DNA of 64,000 nucleotides from Longimicrobiales bacterium (lineage in GTDB: Bacteria; Gemmatimonadota; Gemmatimonadetes; Longimicrobiales; Gaopeijiaceae), in NCBI GenBank assembly GCA_028822645.1, contig JAPKDG010000002.1:1-64000 (forward strand). Direction: 5' to 3'. This document shows positions 55,381-64,000 of the stretch, one piece after another. A program made the position numbers and the translations under genes. Each line of letters starts with the position of its first letter. Within the stretch, counting starts at the first letter, position 1. The notes under the pieces were generated by a model, which saw nothing but the letters and a program-made list of their open reading frames with translations, was not told the DNA's origin and searched no databases.

Positions 55381-56994
55381 TCAGCTAGATGGTTTCGGCA
55401 ACAGAGAAGGAGCTATCCTTCCAAGAGTAGTCTGTTCGAAGTCGTATGCATAGGCTAGGAGTTCCTGTTCCGTCCACATGTCTCCTATGAATACCACTAC
55501 AAAAGGCGTTCCATCCTGATAATAAGTGAAAGGTACTGTTACGACTGGGACCCCTAACTCATTGATGATATTACTTGCTAGTTCCGGGTGATTGTTAGGG
55601 CTATAGTCGGGACGTTCAGGGTCCTCTATTAGATTTCTAATTGGGGCACCAGCCTGCGGAAAAAATAATCCGTCGAGATCGGAGTTGTGTAGAATGCTTC
55701 TATAAAGACTGCGTATTTGCATACGCCAAGCCTGGAAAGCGTCTCCTTCCTCTGTCGCACTGGGCCTGGCAGGGGGAGCTTGTGCTCTTCCTCCTCGGAA
55801 GGTTTGGCCGGTTAGCATCTCCCATTCTTCCACGCTACTGAAGGGAGAGGAGTCACCAAGTCCTTGCATGTAGACCATCATATCGTGAGGTCCGACAGAG
55901 GGGACTCTGGGGCGACTTTCATATAGTTCTACGAATCTACTATTCTTGAAAGGATCTTCTACTACCGATGCACCTCTCCCTTTCAGAATCTGTATGGCCT
56001 CTTGATACAGTCTTTCGGTCTCAGGATCCAAGGGTAGCCATTGTTCCCTCCAGCCAGCGCCGACTAATCCAAACCGCTTGTTTTCCAGATTAGTTTGAGT
56101 AAGTCCGTTGGCGTAACCTTCTGTTGGCATATGACCGACGGATGCGAATGTTGCAAGATCTTCTTGGGAAGGACCCGCGATGACATCTAGTGTTACAGCG
56201 GCATCATAAACCGTCTTAGCAAGTGGACCGACAACATCTATATAAGTTGCATTGATGGGCACAACACCTTCTAGGGGGACCAATCCGAACGTCGGCTTAA
56301 TACCTACTAAAGCCTGGGAACCTGCTGGGTTTTGTATTGATCCTCCTGTTTCCGTTCCTAATCCTAGGACTGCGAAACTAGCATTTACGGCAGTGGCTGT
56401 TCCTCCACTAGATCCTCCAGGGGCTTTAGTAACGTCATAGGCATTAAGGGTGGTCCCACTTACTGAACTTTTCGTCCGAGTTCCGTCTCCAGCAAAGTCT
56501 GGCAGATTGGTTTTCCCCAGAATTATAGCTCCGGCATTATGTAGCCTTTCAACAACAGCGGCATTATCCGCAGGGACCATGTCGAGACCACCCGTGACAC
56601 TGCTGAATCCTGAGAATCCAGCTGTAGTGACTAAGCCCGCGTAGTCGATGTTGTCTTTTATTACGACTGGAACTCCGTGTAACGGTCCACGTAGCTTTCC
56701 AGACTTGCGCTCGTTATCTAAGGTTGATGCGATCTCCATGACATTAGGATTCATAGAAATGAAGGAATTATAGTGGTCTTCATAGAGTTTGATTTGGTCC
56801 AAAAAAGCTTGGGTAAGGTCGACAGAGGTGTATTCTTCGGATTCATAAGCTTGTTGGATTTCCTGAACAGTGAGTTCGACCACATTTATTGTGGGGCCTA
56901 CCGCTGACTCTTCTAAGGGAGTACAGGCTTCTTGGAAGTAAAAAAGGCAAACGATAATTAAGGTGATTCCTATGGGTTTTGAGTGTATTCTCAT
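55381..56994 (-). CDS. Amidase lipoprotein (amidase-signature family)
   Basis: A 537-residue amidase anchored as a lipoprotein: hydrophobic ITLIIVCLFYF and Cys24 in QEAC. The triad is Lys113 (VVIKDNID), Ser196 (GGSSGG) and Ser219 (GTETGGSIQNP). It is the third exported amidase of the window and most like the Sec-exported one. The frame runs to a TTG at 57030 overlapping the upstream stop, but the ATG at 56994 after AGGAG gives the proper leader. It follows the monoheme cytochrome gene in the same operon. The substrate is unknown; a peptide amide or small amide is likely. Confidence 0.88.
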   Translation of the reverse strand: MRIHSKPIGITLIIVCLFYFQEACTPLEESAVGPTINVVELTVQEIQQAYESEEYTSVDLTQAFLDQIKLYEDHYNSFISMNPNVMEIASTLDNERKSGKLRGPLHGVPVVIKDNIDYAGLVTTAGFSGFSSVTGGLDMVPADNAAVVERLHNAGAIILGKTNLPDFAGDGTRTKSSVSGTTLNAYDVTKAPGGSSGGTATAVNASFAVLGLGTETGGSIQNPAGSQALVGIKPTFGLVPLEGVVPINATYIDVVGPLAKTVYDAAVTLDVIAGPSQEDLATFASVGHMPTEGYANGLTQTNLENKRFGLVGAGWREQWLPLDPETERLYQEAIQILKGRGASVVEDPFKNSRFVELYESRPRVPSVGPHDMMVYMQGLGDSSPFSSVEEWEMLTGQTFRGGRAQAPPARPSATEEGDAFQAWRMQIRSLYRSILHNSDLDGLFFPQAGAPIRNLIEDPERPDYSPNNHPELASNIINELGVPVVTVPFTYYQDGTPFVVVFIGDMWTEQELLAYAYDFEQTTLGRIAPSLLPKPSS

Positions 56995-57026
56995 GGGAAC
57001 AATTCTCCTCAGAAGGTGTTGGGGAT

Positions 57027-58334
57027 TCAATGTTTAATCCCTAATTTTTGCCATTCTAGAAATTCTGGTTTAGTGCTTCGCAGGATTTCAAGTATTGTAC
57101 TCCGATCGGCAGAGGATAAATGGTCGAATGATTCCGACCGGTCCGAGCCTGTCAGTACTTCCCAGATTCTGCGAAACAAGTGATGCCTTACAGTCTCAGG
57201 AAGTCCTTCAAAAATTTGAGAATAAACCATATAGCTGAGCGGATACCGAAACAACCTAGTATTTAAATCGAGTTGGCGGAGAGAACGCATTTTACGATCA
57301 TAGGGCCCTCTTGCTTCAAAGTTTTTTTGGAATTCAGAGTTTCCTTTGATAGGCCCCTTTATAGGGGCTTCCCCCACCAGAAGCATTCCTTCGACAAGGT
57401 CTTCCATAATAAGCATGACTTTTTCTTCCAAGTGGTCGACATCGGTACTGTTGGTCACTTCCCAACGTAAACGAACGAGAAGATTTTGAATGTAAATTTG
57501 GTGTTCCAAAACCATGAGAGAGACGATATCGCTGGTTTCCACTATGTGTCGGTTCAAAGTGATGAGTCCATTCAGGGATTCTATTTTATCAATATTCTCT
57601 CCTTCCTGGATTATTGATCCAGACGTTGTTGCGATGGCATTCCCTAAGTGCTCCTGGTTATCGTGGGTCCCAGTCACATACCAACCACCCCATCGTTGTT
57701 CCAAGGGAGTTCGATGGTTGGTAAGTCTCCAACCCTCATGGTTCGCTGGACGTCCGTATTCGTCGGTCATCCCAGATCCCATGAGAAGGCGGGGGACCCC
57801 TCCACCTGTCAAACCATAGGTATCATGACATTCTAAGCAAAGGAACGTTTGTCTCTGGACCTGCGGTTTTTCGGTGTTAGTCTGGTCTAGGGTATAGAAG
57901 ACTATACCGAGGTCAGGATCAGAAGCGGCAATCTCTATGGACCCGCTACCTTGAACCCAACCTACGTAGGTGTCGTCCGAAAAATAGATTGCCCTCGGAG
58001 TTCCAGGTGTGATCAGCCTGGCATGTATACTGGTTTTGGAGAATACCAAAGACTGTGAGTGAACAGGGATCTCAAGCTGGTCTAACAATGACTCGAGGTA
58101 CCCATTCTCCCCATCAAATATTAAAACGGTTGGTTTGCTTTCCAATAGTCGGCTGAGCTCATTGACTCTACCGTTAGGCGTCTTTAAGGAATATTCTATT
58201 TTAGGGTACTCCCTATCATAGCGGTGCTGTTGGCTTTCGACAGCTACTGGATCGAGACAGGCTGTTACTACTGAGAGAAGTGCCAGCTGGACCACGAAGC
58301 CATCTGGAAATTGAGGATAGTATTCTTTTGACAC
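57027..58334 (-). CDS. Monoheme c-type cytochrome lipoprotein
   Basis: A 435-residue exported protein. The leader ends in VVTAC (Cys26), a lipoprotein site. One heme-binding motif C166-x-x-C-H170 (FLCLECHDTYGLTGG) is present. Before it lies a beta-rich region with IYFSDDTYVGWVQGSGSIEIAASDP, and after it RWGGWYVTGTHDNQEHLGN, a pattern I associate with uncharacterised cytochromes of Planctomycetes and related phyla. The Met or His for the sixth iron ligand is not assigned. The start is a GTG at 58334. Its stop region overlaps the amidase frame, so the two are probably co-transcribed. Confidence 0.78.
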   Translation of the reverse strand: MSKEYYPQFPDGFVVQLALLSVVTACLDPVAVESQQHRYDREYPKIEYSLKTPNGRVNELSRLLESKPTVLIFDGENGYLESLLDQLEIPVHSQSLVFSKTSIHARLITPGTPRAIYFSDDTYVGWVQGSGSIEIAASDPDLGIVFYTLDQTNTEKPQVQRQTFLCLECHDTYGLTGGGVPRLLMGSGMTDEYGRPANHEGWRLTNHRTPLEQRWGGWYVTGTHDNQEHLGNAIATTSGSIIQEGENIDKIESLNGLITLNRHIVETSDIVSLMVLEHQIYIQNLLVRLRWEVTNSTDVDHLEEKVMLIMEDLVEGMLLVGEAPIKGPIKGNSEFQKNFEARGPYDRKMRSLRQLDLNTRLFRYPLSYMVYSQIFEGLPETVRHHLFRRIWEVLTGSDRSESFDHLSSADRSTILEILRSTKPEFLEWQKLGIKH

Positions 58335-58508
58335 TTCAGTTGGCCTTCAAAGATTAATGGAATTGGGGAATAATTTCCTGGTCATTACTAAAAATGGTCA
58401 AGAGAGGCATGACAATCAAATCGCTGTTTGAGTTGACCTGCATGTTGGCTATTAAATACCTTAATCTTAAGTTGGTATGCATTCTCCACACTAATTAGGA
58501 GTGGACCG

Positions 58509-58955
58509 GTGATTTCATCTTTGGATACTTATTTGCGACCAGGGGCGATTGGGTTCTTTGCCTTTGCTATAATGTCTTGTGCTGACGCACCTGAATCGGG
58601 ACCGATAGAGGCTGGTGCTTCTGTAAATTTTGTCCACCCTGAGGACGGCTCAACTATTGAGGGCAATGCAGTGACTCTCAGGCTGGAAGCATCTGGTATA
58701 GAGATAGTACCGGCAGGGACCATGGAGCACGGTACGGGCCATCATCATTTTGCAGTGGATGTTGCCTTACCAGAAGCAGGAGCGCCGATTCCTACAATTG
58801 AAGGTACATATATCCACCTTGGTCAAGCACAAACTGAATATGAGTTGAAGGGGCTTTCTCCAGGCGAACACGTAGTGATAGCCGTGGTTGGGGATGGCTC
58901 GCATATTCCAGTCGATCCTTGGGTGGTGGACACCATACGTTTTGTGGTTCCCTAA
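58509..58955 (+). CDS. DUF4399-domain lipoprotein
   Basis: A 148-residue exported protein. GTG at 58509 begins a leader with a hydrophobic core ending in AIMSC. The mature domain holds VNFVHPEDGSTIEGNAVTL, EHGTGHHHFAVD and YIHLGQAQTEYELKGLSPGEHVV, the DUF4399 pattern. The HHH cluster suggests metal binding. Function is unknown. The next gene, an NfuA-like Fe-S protein, begins two bases after the stop, so they share a transcript. Confidence 0.75.
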   Translation: MISSLDTYLRPGAIGFFAFAIMSCADAPESGPIEAGASVNFVHPEDGSTIEGNAVTLRLEASGIEIVPAGTMEHGTGHHHFAVDVALPEAGAPIPTIEGTYIHLGQAQTEYELKGLSPGEHVVIAVVGDGSHIPVDPWVVDTIRFVVP

Positions 58956-58957
58956 GG

Positions 58958-59566
58958 ATGGCCGAGACAACTAAAGGCCCAGTATCATTCAGCGAATTAG
59001 CTAGGGATACAATTCTAAATTTTATTGACATGCAGGGGGATGCTGCTGCGGTTCGTATCAGTGTGGCTAGCGCTAGTCCACTAGATCCTCGGTATGAAGT
59101 CACCCTTGTGGACCCTAAAGATAAAGGTGCGGAAGACTTCGTTTTCGACGGCAAAGGCTTCGAGGTATTTGTTGATTCGAAGAGTCTAGATGTACTTGAT
59201 GGAACGAGGATTGATTGGGTGGAAACAGTCACTGAAAGTGGCTTCAAGTTTGAAAATCCAAACTTGTCTCCAATTGGTTCTAGGCCACTTGAGGGGGACT
59301 TGGCTGAAAAGGTGCAGCAGGTGATTGATGAATATGTTAACCCTGGAGTGGCTCAGCATGGGGGAAATGTGACTTTGGTCGAAGTCAGGGACAATGTGGT
59401 ATACGTTCAGATGGGTGGTGGTTGTCAGGGATGTGGGCTGGCATCAGTGACCCTTCATCAGGGTATCGAAAAAATACTCAAGGAGAAGATACCCGAGATA
59501 GAAGGCATCGAAGACGTTACTAATCATGCGGCTGGATCCAACCCATATACAACTGGTGCCAAGTAG
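58958..59566 (+). CDS. NfuA-like Fe-S cluster carrier
   Basis: A 202-residue protein with two domains: residues 1-105 look like a degenerate A-type (HesB/IscA) domain without its cysteines, and residues 110-195 are a NifU C-terminal domain with C-x-x-C in GGGCQGCGLASVTL. This is the architecture of E. coli NfuA, which delivers 4Fe-4S clusters to client proteins. The frame reaches 58919, overlapping the DUF4399 gene by 37 bases; the ATG at 58958, two bases after that stop, is preferred. Fe-S clients in the window include queE and ricT. Confidence 0.87.
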   Translation: MAETTKGPVSFSELARDTILNFIDMQGDAAAVRISVASASPLDPRYEVTLVDPKDKGAEDFVFDGKGFEVFVDSKSLDVLDGTRIDWVETVTESGFKFENPNLSPIGSRPLEGDLAEKVQQVIDEYVNPGVAQHGGNVTLVEVRDNVVYVQMGGGCQGCGLASVTLHQGIEKILKEKIPEIEGIEDVTNHAAGSNPYTTGAK

Positions 59567-60830
59567 ACTGGTCGCTGCCAAAAGGAAGAAAAAGGAAGAT
59601 TCTCCAAGAGTTTTAATTCTTTTGGCGAAGACGACTTATCGGGCCAACGCTTTTGTTGAAGCAAGCCGAAAACTCGGCCTAGAAATTTCGGTGGGATCAA
59701 ACCATCAGCAATCGTTAAGTGGGCTTGTACCAGGATCCAGTCTTTTGCTGAAACCGAACAATGTCGAAGTTTCAGTTGAAGATATCGTTCGGTTTCATTC
59801 TAGTTTTCCGCTCGATGCTATTGTTGCAGCAGAAGACGCTTTTTGTATTCTAGCTTCAGCCGCCGCCGAAACTATAGGTTTGGTACATCACTCCTTAGAA
59901 GGGGTTTCAGCAGTTCGAAATAAGAGGACGATGCGAGAAAAGCTAGCTGGGGAAGAAGGACGGGCAATCTGGTTTGACGCTTTTGATCTGAGCGAAGATG
60001 TTAAGTCCATAGTAGGGAAGGTTCCTTTTCCATGTGTTGTGAAGCCCGTGTCGTTGTCAGGAAGTCGCGGTGTTATGAGGTGCAACAATCAGGAGGAATT
60101 TGTAGCCGCTTGGGATCGGTTGGGAAAATTGCTAATGGGTGATCCAGGGAACAAGTCAGATGTATTCTCAGGAGAAATTCTTGTTGAGGATTATCTCGAT
60201 GGCAAGGAAATTGCAGTAGAGGGAATTATGGTACAAGGAAGTTTACATTTGATTGGTATAATGGACAAACCAGACTGGATGGATGGACCTTTTTTTGAGG
60301 AGACCATTCTTATCACACCGTCCAGGCTGCCTACCAAAGTGCTGCGAGATCTAGTTAGCAGAACAGAACAAATTGCCACTATCCTTGGTTTGATGGATGG
60401 ACCTATACATGCGGAATTTCGTATTAAAAAAGAGGAGATAAGCCTTCTCGAAATCGCTCCTAGGTCCATTGGAGGCTACTGTTCGAGGATTTTCAAATTC
60501 TATCCAGAATCGACTTTGGAGGAATTGATTCTTAGGCATTCTTTGGGTATGAAGATCAATCATTTTGAAAAAGAAAATAAATCCGAAGGAGTGTTTATGT
60601 TGCCAGTACCCAAGGCAGGTATACTCAAGAATGTGGGCAGAATTGAAGAAGCCTTGAAGATAGATGGAATAGAAGATATAGAGATGACGATCCCTGTCGG
60701 TCGGAAAGTAGTACCCTTGCCGGAAGGAAATCAGTATCTGGGATTCATGTTTGCGAAAGGTAAGGATCCGAGTTCTGTTGAATCCTCTCTCAGAGAAGCT
60801 TTCTCTATCTTAGAGTTGGAGATTCAATAG
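59526..60830 (+). CDS. ATP-grasp domain ligase, unknown substrate
   Basis: A 434-residue ATP-grasp protein. The ATP-binding block is PFPCVVKPVSLSGSRGVMRC (near residue 180), the acidic Mg site is AEFRIKKEEISLLEIAPRSIGG, and EDYLDGKEIAVEGIMV lies between. These match carbamoyl-phosphate-synthetase-like or L-amino-acid ligase groups; it would couple an acid and an amine or phosphate with ATP. There are charged residues (KRKKKED) at the N-terminus after an overlap of 41 bases with the Nfu gene. A GTG at 59556 is a possible start. The DadA-like oxidoreductase follows after about 65 bases. Confidence 0.82.
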   Translation: MRLDPTHIQLVPSRLVAAKRKKKEDSPRVLILLAKTTYRANAFVEASRKLGLEISVGSNHQQSLSGLVPGSSLLLKPNNVEVSVEDIVRFHSSFPLDAIVAAEDAFCILASAAAETIGLVHHSLEGVSAVRNKRTMREKLAGEEGRAIWFDAFDLSEDVKSIVGKVPFPCVVKPVSLSGSRGVMRCNNQEEFVAAWDRLGKLLMGDPGNKSDVFSGEILVEDYLDGKEIAVEGIMVQGSLHLIGIMDKPDWMDGPFFEETILITPSRLPTKVLRDLVSRTEQIATILGLMDGPIHAEFRIKKEEISLLEIAPRSIGGYCSRIFKFYPESTLEELILRHSLGMKINHFEKENKSEGVFMLPVPKAGILKNVGRIEEALKIDGIEDIEMTIPVGRKVVPLPEGNQYLGFMFAKGKDPSSVESSLREAFSILELEIQ

Positions 60831-60895
60831 CGAAATTTTAGAGTGTCAGCTGTATAATTTATTGACGCATAATAAACAGGTGGTTTTTGATCGGC

Positions 60896-62155
60896 ATGGC
60901 CAAGCAGAGGGTTATTATTGTAGGAGGGGGAGTGATCGGGATTTGTTGCGCTTATTTTCTGGCGAAACGAGGGTTTCGAGTTACTCTGGTAGAGAGGAAT
61001 AGAGTTGGTGCTGGAGCATCCTCTGGCAATGCTGGAAGTGTTGCAGTAGGGCATACGCCGATTAATAAACCAGGTCGTATTGGACATGCTTTACGGGAAT
61101 TATTTAACCCTAGAAGTGCAGTCCGCATTCCGATCCGCTGGGACCCCTCACTCGCCAAATGGCTATGGAAGTACCGTAGCTTCTGTAATCCAGAAGATTT
61201 TGAGTCAAGCTCGCGTACACTGAGTTCCCTGGGACATGCTACTCTTGCTTTATTCGATGCTTTAGTTGAAGAAGAAGATTTGCGGTGTGGTTATCGGAGG
61301 GATGGTTTTTTTGAAGTATGCTTGACGAATAATGGTCTCGAGCATGTGAAGTCGGATGTTAGGAGTATGATCCGATACGGATATAGTCCGCACATGGTGT
61401 CTGGTGAAAAACTCAGAGAGATTGAGCCTGTGCTGAAAAGGGAGATTTTGGGAGGAGCTTATTTTCCCGAGGGAGCCACTTGTGACCCGTATCGATTTGT
61501 ACTGGAAATGGCAAAAGCCGCAGAGAGATTAGGAGCTCGGATTTTGGCGGGCCATAAAGTGACAGAAGTGTTAAATAGAGACACCCAAATGACAGGCATT
61601 CGTTTAGATACCGGCCAAAAAATCGAAGGTGACACGGTTGTTTTAACTACGGGATCTTATAGCCAAAGTCTTACAGAAAAATTTGGGTTTCGGCTTCCAG
61701 TCCAGCCCGGTAAGGGCTACCATAGAGATGTCAAATTTTTGGGTCAAGGAGCTGCTTCTCCTAAGCAGACTTTCGTTATGTCAGAAGCCTCTGTTTTCTG
61801 CTCTCCCATGGGCGATTTCACCCGATTTGCTGGCACTATAGAGTTCACAGGAATGAGCCATGAGCTGAACCGAGAACGTTTAGATTACACTACAAGTTCT
61901 GCAGAGAAATATTTGCACGGATTAGAAGACGCTGAAATTCTTTCGGAATGGGCTGGCTTAAGGCCATGCACTCCAGATGGGATCCCATGTGTTGGTCCTG
62001 TCCCTGGATATTCGGGTTTCTTCGTGGCAACTGGACATGCTACGCTGGGTCTTACCTTGGCTCCGATCACGGGGAAGATAATGGAGCAATGGGTTGCGGG
62101 TGACAGCAGCCCATCACCGGAAGCAGAAGCACTGAGAATCGACAGGTTTTGGTGA
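60896..62155 (+). CDS. FAD-dependent oxidoreductase, DadA-like
   Basis: A 419-residue FAD enzyme of the DAO superfamily. The dinucleotide motif is VGGGVIG (G10-x-G12-x-x-G15) with VTLVERNRVGAGASSGNAG, then LREIEPVL, VLTTGSYSQSL and late WAGLRPCTPDGIPCVGPVPG with GHATLGLTLAP. This best fits D-amino-acid dehydrogenase (DadA) or related amine oxidases. It would oxidise a D-amino acid or amine and pass electrons to quinone; the substrate is not resolved. The ATG at 60896 is chosen over a TTG three codons upstream. It follows the ATP-grasp gene, possibly in one transcript. Confidence 0.85.
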   Translation: MAKQRVIIVGGGVIGICCAYFLAKRGFRVTLVERNRVGAGASSGNAGSVAVGHTPINKPGRIGHALRELFNPRSAVRIPIRWDPSLAKWLWKYRSFCNPEDFESSSRTLSSLGHATLALFDALVEEEDLRCGYRRDGFFEVCLTNNGLEHVKSDVRSMIRYGYSPHMVSGEKLREIEPVLKREILGGAYFPEGATCDPYRFVLEMAKAAERLGARILAGHKVTEVLNRDTQMTGIRLDTGQKIEGDTVVLTTGSYSQSLTEKFGFRLPVQPGKGYHRDVKFLGQGAASPKQTFVMSEASVFCSPMGDFTRFAGTIEFTGMSHELNRERLDYTTSSAEKYLHGLEDAEILSEWAGLRPCTPDGIPCVGPVPGYSGFFVATGHATLGLTLAPITGKIMEQWVAGDSSPSPEAEALRIDRFW

Positions 62156-62255
62156 CTGTTCAGCTAGTTATCGCAGGAGGACTATTGACTTTGGTTGGTG
62201 AATAGAATTTTGTAGGGTTTGTATCTGTCATATATAAAGGAGGGAGTTTTTAAAG

Positions 62256-63062
62256 ATGACTTTTTGGGTTTCCCGGATCCTATTTGTAAACGTCATAGTT
62301 TTTGTGTTGATACCGCAGGGAAGCTTGGTGTACGTTCTTTCGACTTTGTTTCCTCCCGCTCTCGTTGGCTTAGATGCTGGGTACTATCCGGACTTACCCT
62401 TTAGACCTTGGACAGCGGGGACTTACATGTTTCTGCATGCAAGTGTCAGCCACCTATTTTTTAACATGCTTGGACTGTTCTTTTTTGGCCGGAGGCTTGA
62501 GGACAGATTAGGTGGAAAGCGGTTCTTGAGGTTTTACTTACTTAGTGGCCTTGGTGGGGCGATCTTCTCCTTCCTTTTTTCTCCAGGGGCTCCTGTTGTA
62601 GGAGCGTCGGCTGCAGTCTACGGAGTTTTGATTGGATTTGCTAAGTATTGGCCTCATGAAAAGATTTATATTTGGGGAATTTTGCCCGTAGAAGCGCGTT
62701 GGCTGGTAGGTGCTTTGGTCGTAATAAGTTTATACAGTGGCTTTTCGCCCGACGCTGCTCTTGGAGGTGGTGTCGCTCACTTCGCACATCTGGGAGGGCT
62801 GGCCATGGGTTATGGCCTGCTGTATTGGCAGGATTGGCATAAATTGAAAGATAAGAGGGAGTTCCAACGCAGGATGTATTCGGATTCTGGGATGAGCTCT
62901 GATGACTCATTGGAAAAACGTTGGTCATCGATAAATTCATCTCTCATGCATGACCTCAATAGAGAGGAAATAGAAAGACTCCTAACGCGTGTTAAAAACG
63001 AAGGCGCTCGCTCTTTGTCGCGAGAGGAAAAAGCTTTTCTCAATCGGTTTTCATCTGATTGA
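62256..63062 (+). CDS. Rhomboid-family intramembrane serine protease
   Basis: A 268-residue membrane protein with six to seven hydrophobic helices. The catalytic dyad is Ser118 in GASAAVYG and His178 in HFAHLGGLAMG; HASVSHLFFNMLGL supplies Asn70 of the oxyanion region. Rhomboids cut transmembrane segments within the bilayer. The last 80 residues form a charged cytosolic tail (EEIERLLTRVKNEGARSLSREEKAFL). An AAGGAGG about 12 bases before the ATG supports the start. It is a single gene convergent with the M20 peptidase; the substrate is unknown. Confidence 0.9.
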   Translation: MTFWVSRILFVNVIVFVLIPQGSLVYVLSTLFPPALVGLDAGYYPDLPFRPWTAGTYMFLHASVSHLFFNMLGLFFFGRRLEDRLGGKRFLRFYLLSGLGGAIFSFLFSPGAPVVGASAAVYGVLIGFAKYWPHEKIYIWGILPVEARWLVGALVVISLYSGFSPDAALGGGVAHFAHLGGLAMGYGLLYWQDWHKLKDKREFQRRMYSDSGMSSDDSLEKRWSSINSSLMHDLNREEIERLLTRVKNEGARSLSREEKAFLNRFSSD

Positions 63063-63123
63063 GATTCCTTCAGTTGGTTTATTGTTGGCCTTCAAACAGA
63101 CCTAAGGAACCTCATTCTGTTTA

Positions 63124-64000
63124 TCAGCTAATGCTTGCTGCAGTAGAGAGAGATTTCACTAGCTGAAACAAGAATTCTTGCCCTTCAAAAAAAGATTTGA
63201 TGAGTATCCGTTCGTCTTGACCATGGGCTCGATTATCGTCTACGTCTGTGAAGATTCCAGAGACCCCATAGGTGGGTATGCCTGCTCTCCGTAGGTAAAG
63301 TCCATCGGTAGCTCCTGTGCCCATTACAGGCACTATAGGGACTCCTGGCCACATTTCTTCTGTAATCTCTTGAATCGGTTCAAGGACGCTTGCTCTAAGA
63401 GGTGAAGGTGGACTGGGGTTAGCTTGTCCCATTGCGGTCACCTCGATTTGTGATCCAGCGACTCTTCGCAGGATGGATAAAACTTCTTGAGGATCATGGG
63501 TAGGAAGCATCCTGCAGTTGACGGTGGCTTCTGCAGTTTGGGGAAGGGCATTGTCGGCATGCCCTCCATTTAGTCTTGTTGCGACGCAGGTGGTCCTCAG
63601 CCGTGCGTTCCATCCAGGTTCAGATTGAATGCGAGTTACTGCGAGCTCATTAGAAGGGTCAGCGAGCATAGTCGCTATGTCTATTGCTATTGGACCTCCT
63701 TCTACTTCCGCTGTGCCTTTGAAATATGCCTCGGTCACTTCGTTTAACATGATAGGAAATCGGTATTCACTTATCTGGACTAGTGAATTCGCTAGATCGT
63801 AAATGGCGTTGTCATCTCTGGGTAGCGAACTGTGCCCTCCAGGGTTTATGGCTTTCAAATTAAAAGTCTGATACACTTTTTCGCTGGCTTGTACTGCATT
63901 AAGGCGGTGCTTGCCATCTTTGATTTCACCGCCACCGCCTTCGTTCAAGGCGTACTCAGCATCGATTAGTTCACGATGGTTTTCCAGCAACCACTGAACT
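63124..64000 (-). CDS. M20-family metallopeptidase, C-terminal part (cut by window edge)
   Basis: The minus frame is open to the window edge, giving about 292 residues of an M20 (ArgE/DapE/carboxypeptidase-G2) peptidase. It lacks the N-terminal HxD metal motif, which lies beyond the window. Visible landmarks are YALNEGGGG (metal-binding Glu-Glu region), NPGGHSSLPRDDN and ADNALPQTAEATVNCRMLP (dimerisation domain), GTGATDGLYLRRAGIPTYGVSG and a late His in NRAHGQDER. It hydrolyses terminal peptide or N-acyl amino-acid bonds. It is convergent with the rhomboid gene. Confidence 0.88.
   Translation of the reverse strand, partial: VQWLLENHRELIDAEYALNEGGGGEIKDGKHRLNAVQASEKVYQTFNLKAINPGGHSSLPRDDNAIYDLANSLVQISEYRFPIMLNEVTEAYFKGTAEVEGGPIAIDIATMLADPSNELAVTRIQSEPGWNARLRTTCVATRLNGGHADNALPQTAEATVNCRMLPTHDPQEVLSILRRVAGSQIEVTAMGQANPSPPSPLRASVLEPIQEITEEMWPGVPIVPVMGTGATDGLYLRRAGIPTYGVSGIFTDVDDNRAHGQDERILIKSFFEGQEFLFQLVKSLSTAASIS

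Overview
The window is a dense, mostly housekeeping stretch of a Gram-negative bacterial chromosome. By eye the base composition is in the mid-40s percent G+C. A Kdo transferase (waaA), a TonB-dependent receptor, many lipoprotein signal peptides and an outer-membrane beta-barrel show an LPS-type outer membrane. The mix of a very large sortilin/BNR-repeat secreted protein, exported GatA-like amidases, exported amidohydrolase and gamma-glutamyltransferase, a DUF4249-like lipoprotein overlapping a TonB receptor, and RicT next to metG resembles free-living or marine members of Gemmatimonadota or a neighbouring phylum. That placement is an inference from gene content only. No phage, insertion sequence, CRISPR array or plasmid function was seen.

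Layout. 1-10.8 kb: a truncated FG-GAP lipoprotein, a class V aminotransferase converging on a beta-hydroxyacid dehydrogenase, an NHL-propeller lipoprotein, a minus-strand operon (exported amidohydrolase, tandem VOC protein, alpha/beta hydrolase), queE, gamma-glutamyltransferase and a small membrane protein. 10.8-26.4 kb: TonB receptor plus lipoprotein, sortilin-like protein, Tat amidase, cupin plus second amidase, ApbE, beta-lactamase-fold hydrolase, histidine phosphatase and a barrel protein; nearly every product is exported. 26.4-27 kb: RNase P RNA followed within a few bases by tRNA-Arg(CCG). 27-34 kb: exported FAH-family protein with a sharply GC-richer 3' part, an ornithine cyclodeaminase-family protein, transketolase and leuS.

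34-46 kb is a plus-strand run: waaA, a DUF4015 glycoside-hydrolase-like lipoprotein, uvrA, gyrA, threonine dehydratase, HAD phosphatase and a DsbA-like protein. 46-48.6 kb is a minus-strand molybdenum-hydroxylase maturation group (MobA-like nucleotidyltransferase, two XdhC-type proteins, DUF402 protein) with no hydroxylase structural gene in view. 48.6-58.3 kb, minus strand: a coiled-coil lipoprotein, metG-ricT, accA, an MFS transporter, DUF1028, a third exported amidase and a monoheme cytochrome lipoprotein. 58.5-63 kb, plus strand: DUF4399, an NfuA-like Fe-S protein, an ATP-grasp ligase, a DadA-like FAD oxidoreductase and rhomboid; then a truncated M20 peptidase.

Taken together, the accessory genes look like a scavenging cell surface: exported amidases, peptidases, GGT, a serine hydrolase and receptors that would release amino acids and ammonia from peptides and amides, feeding cytosolic PLP and NAD(P) enzymes (aminotransferase, dehydratase, cyclodeaminase, DadA-like oxidase). 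No clearly new multi-gene system was found. The best candidates for a second look are the three exported amidases with different export routes, the composition jump inside the FAH gene, the in-frame nucleotide-binding motif upstream of the first start codon of the MobA-like gene, the gyrA tail repeat that contains the next gene's translation start, and two structured intergenic regions.
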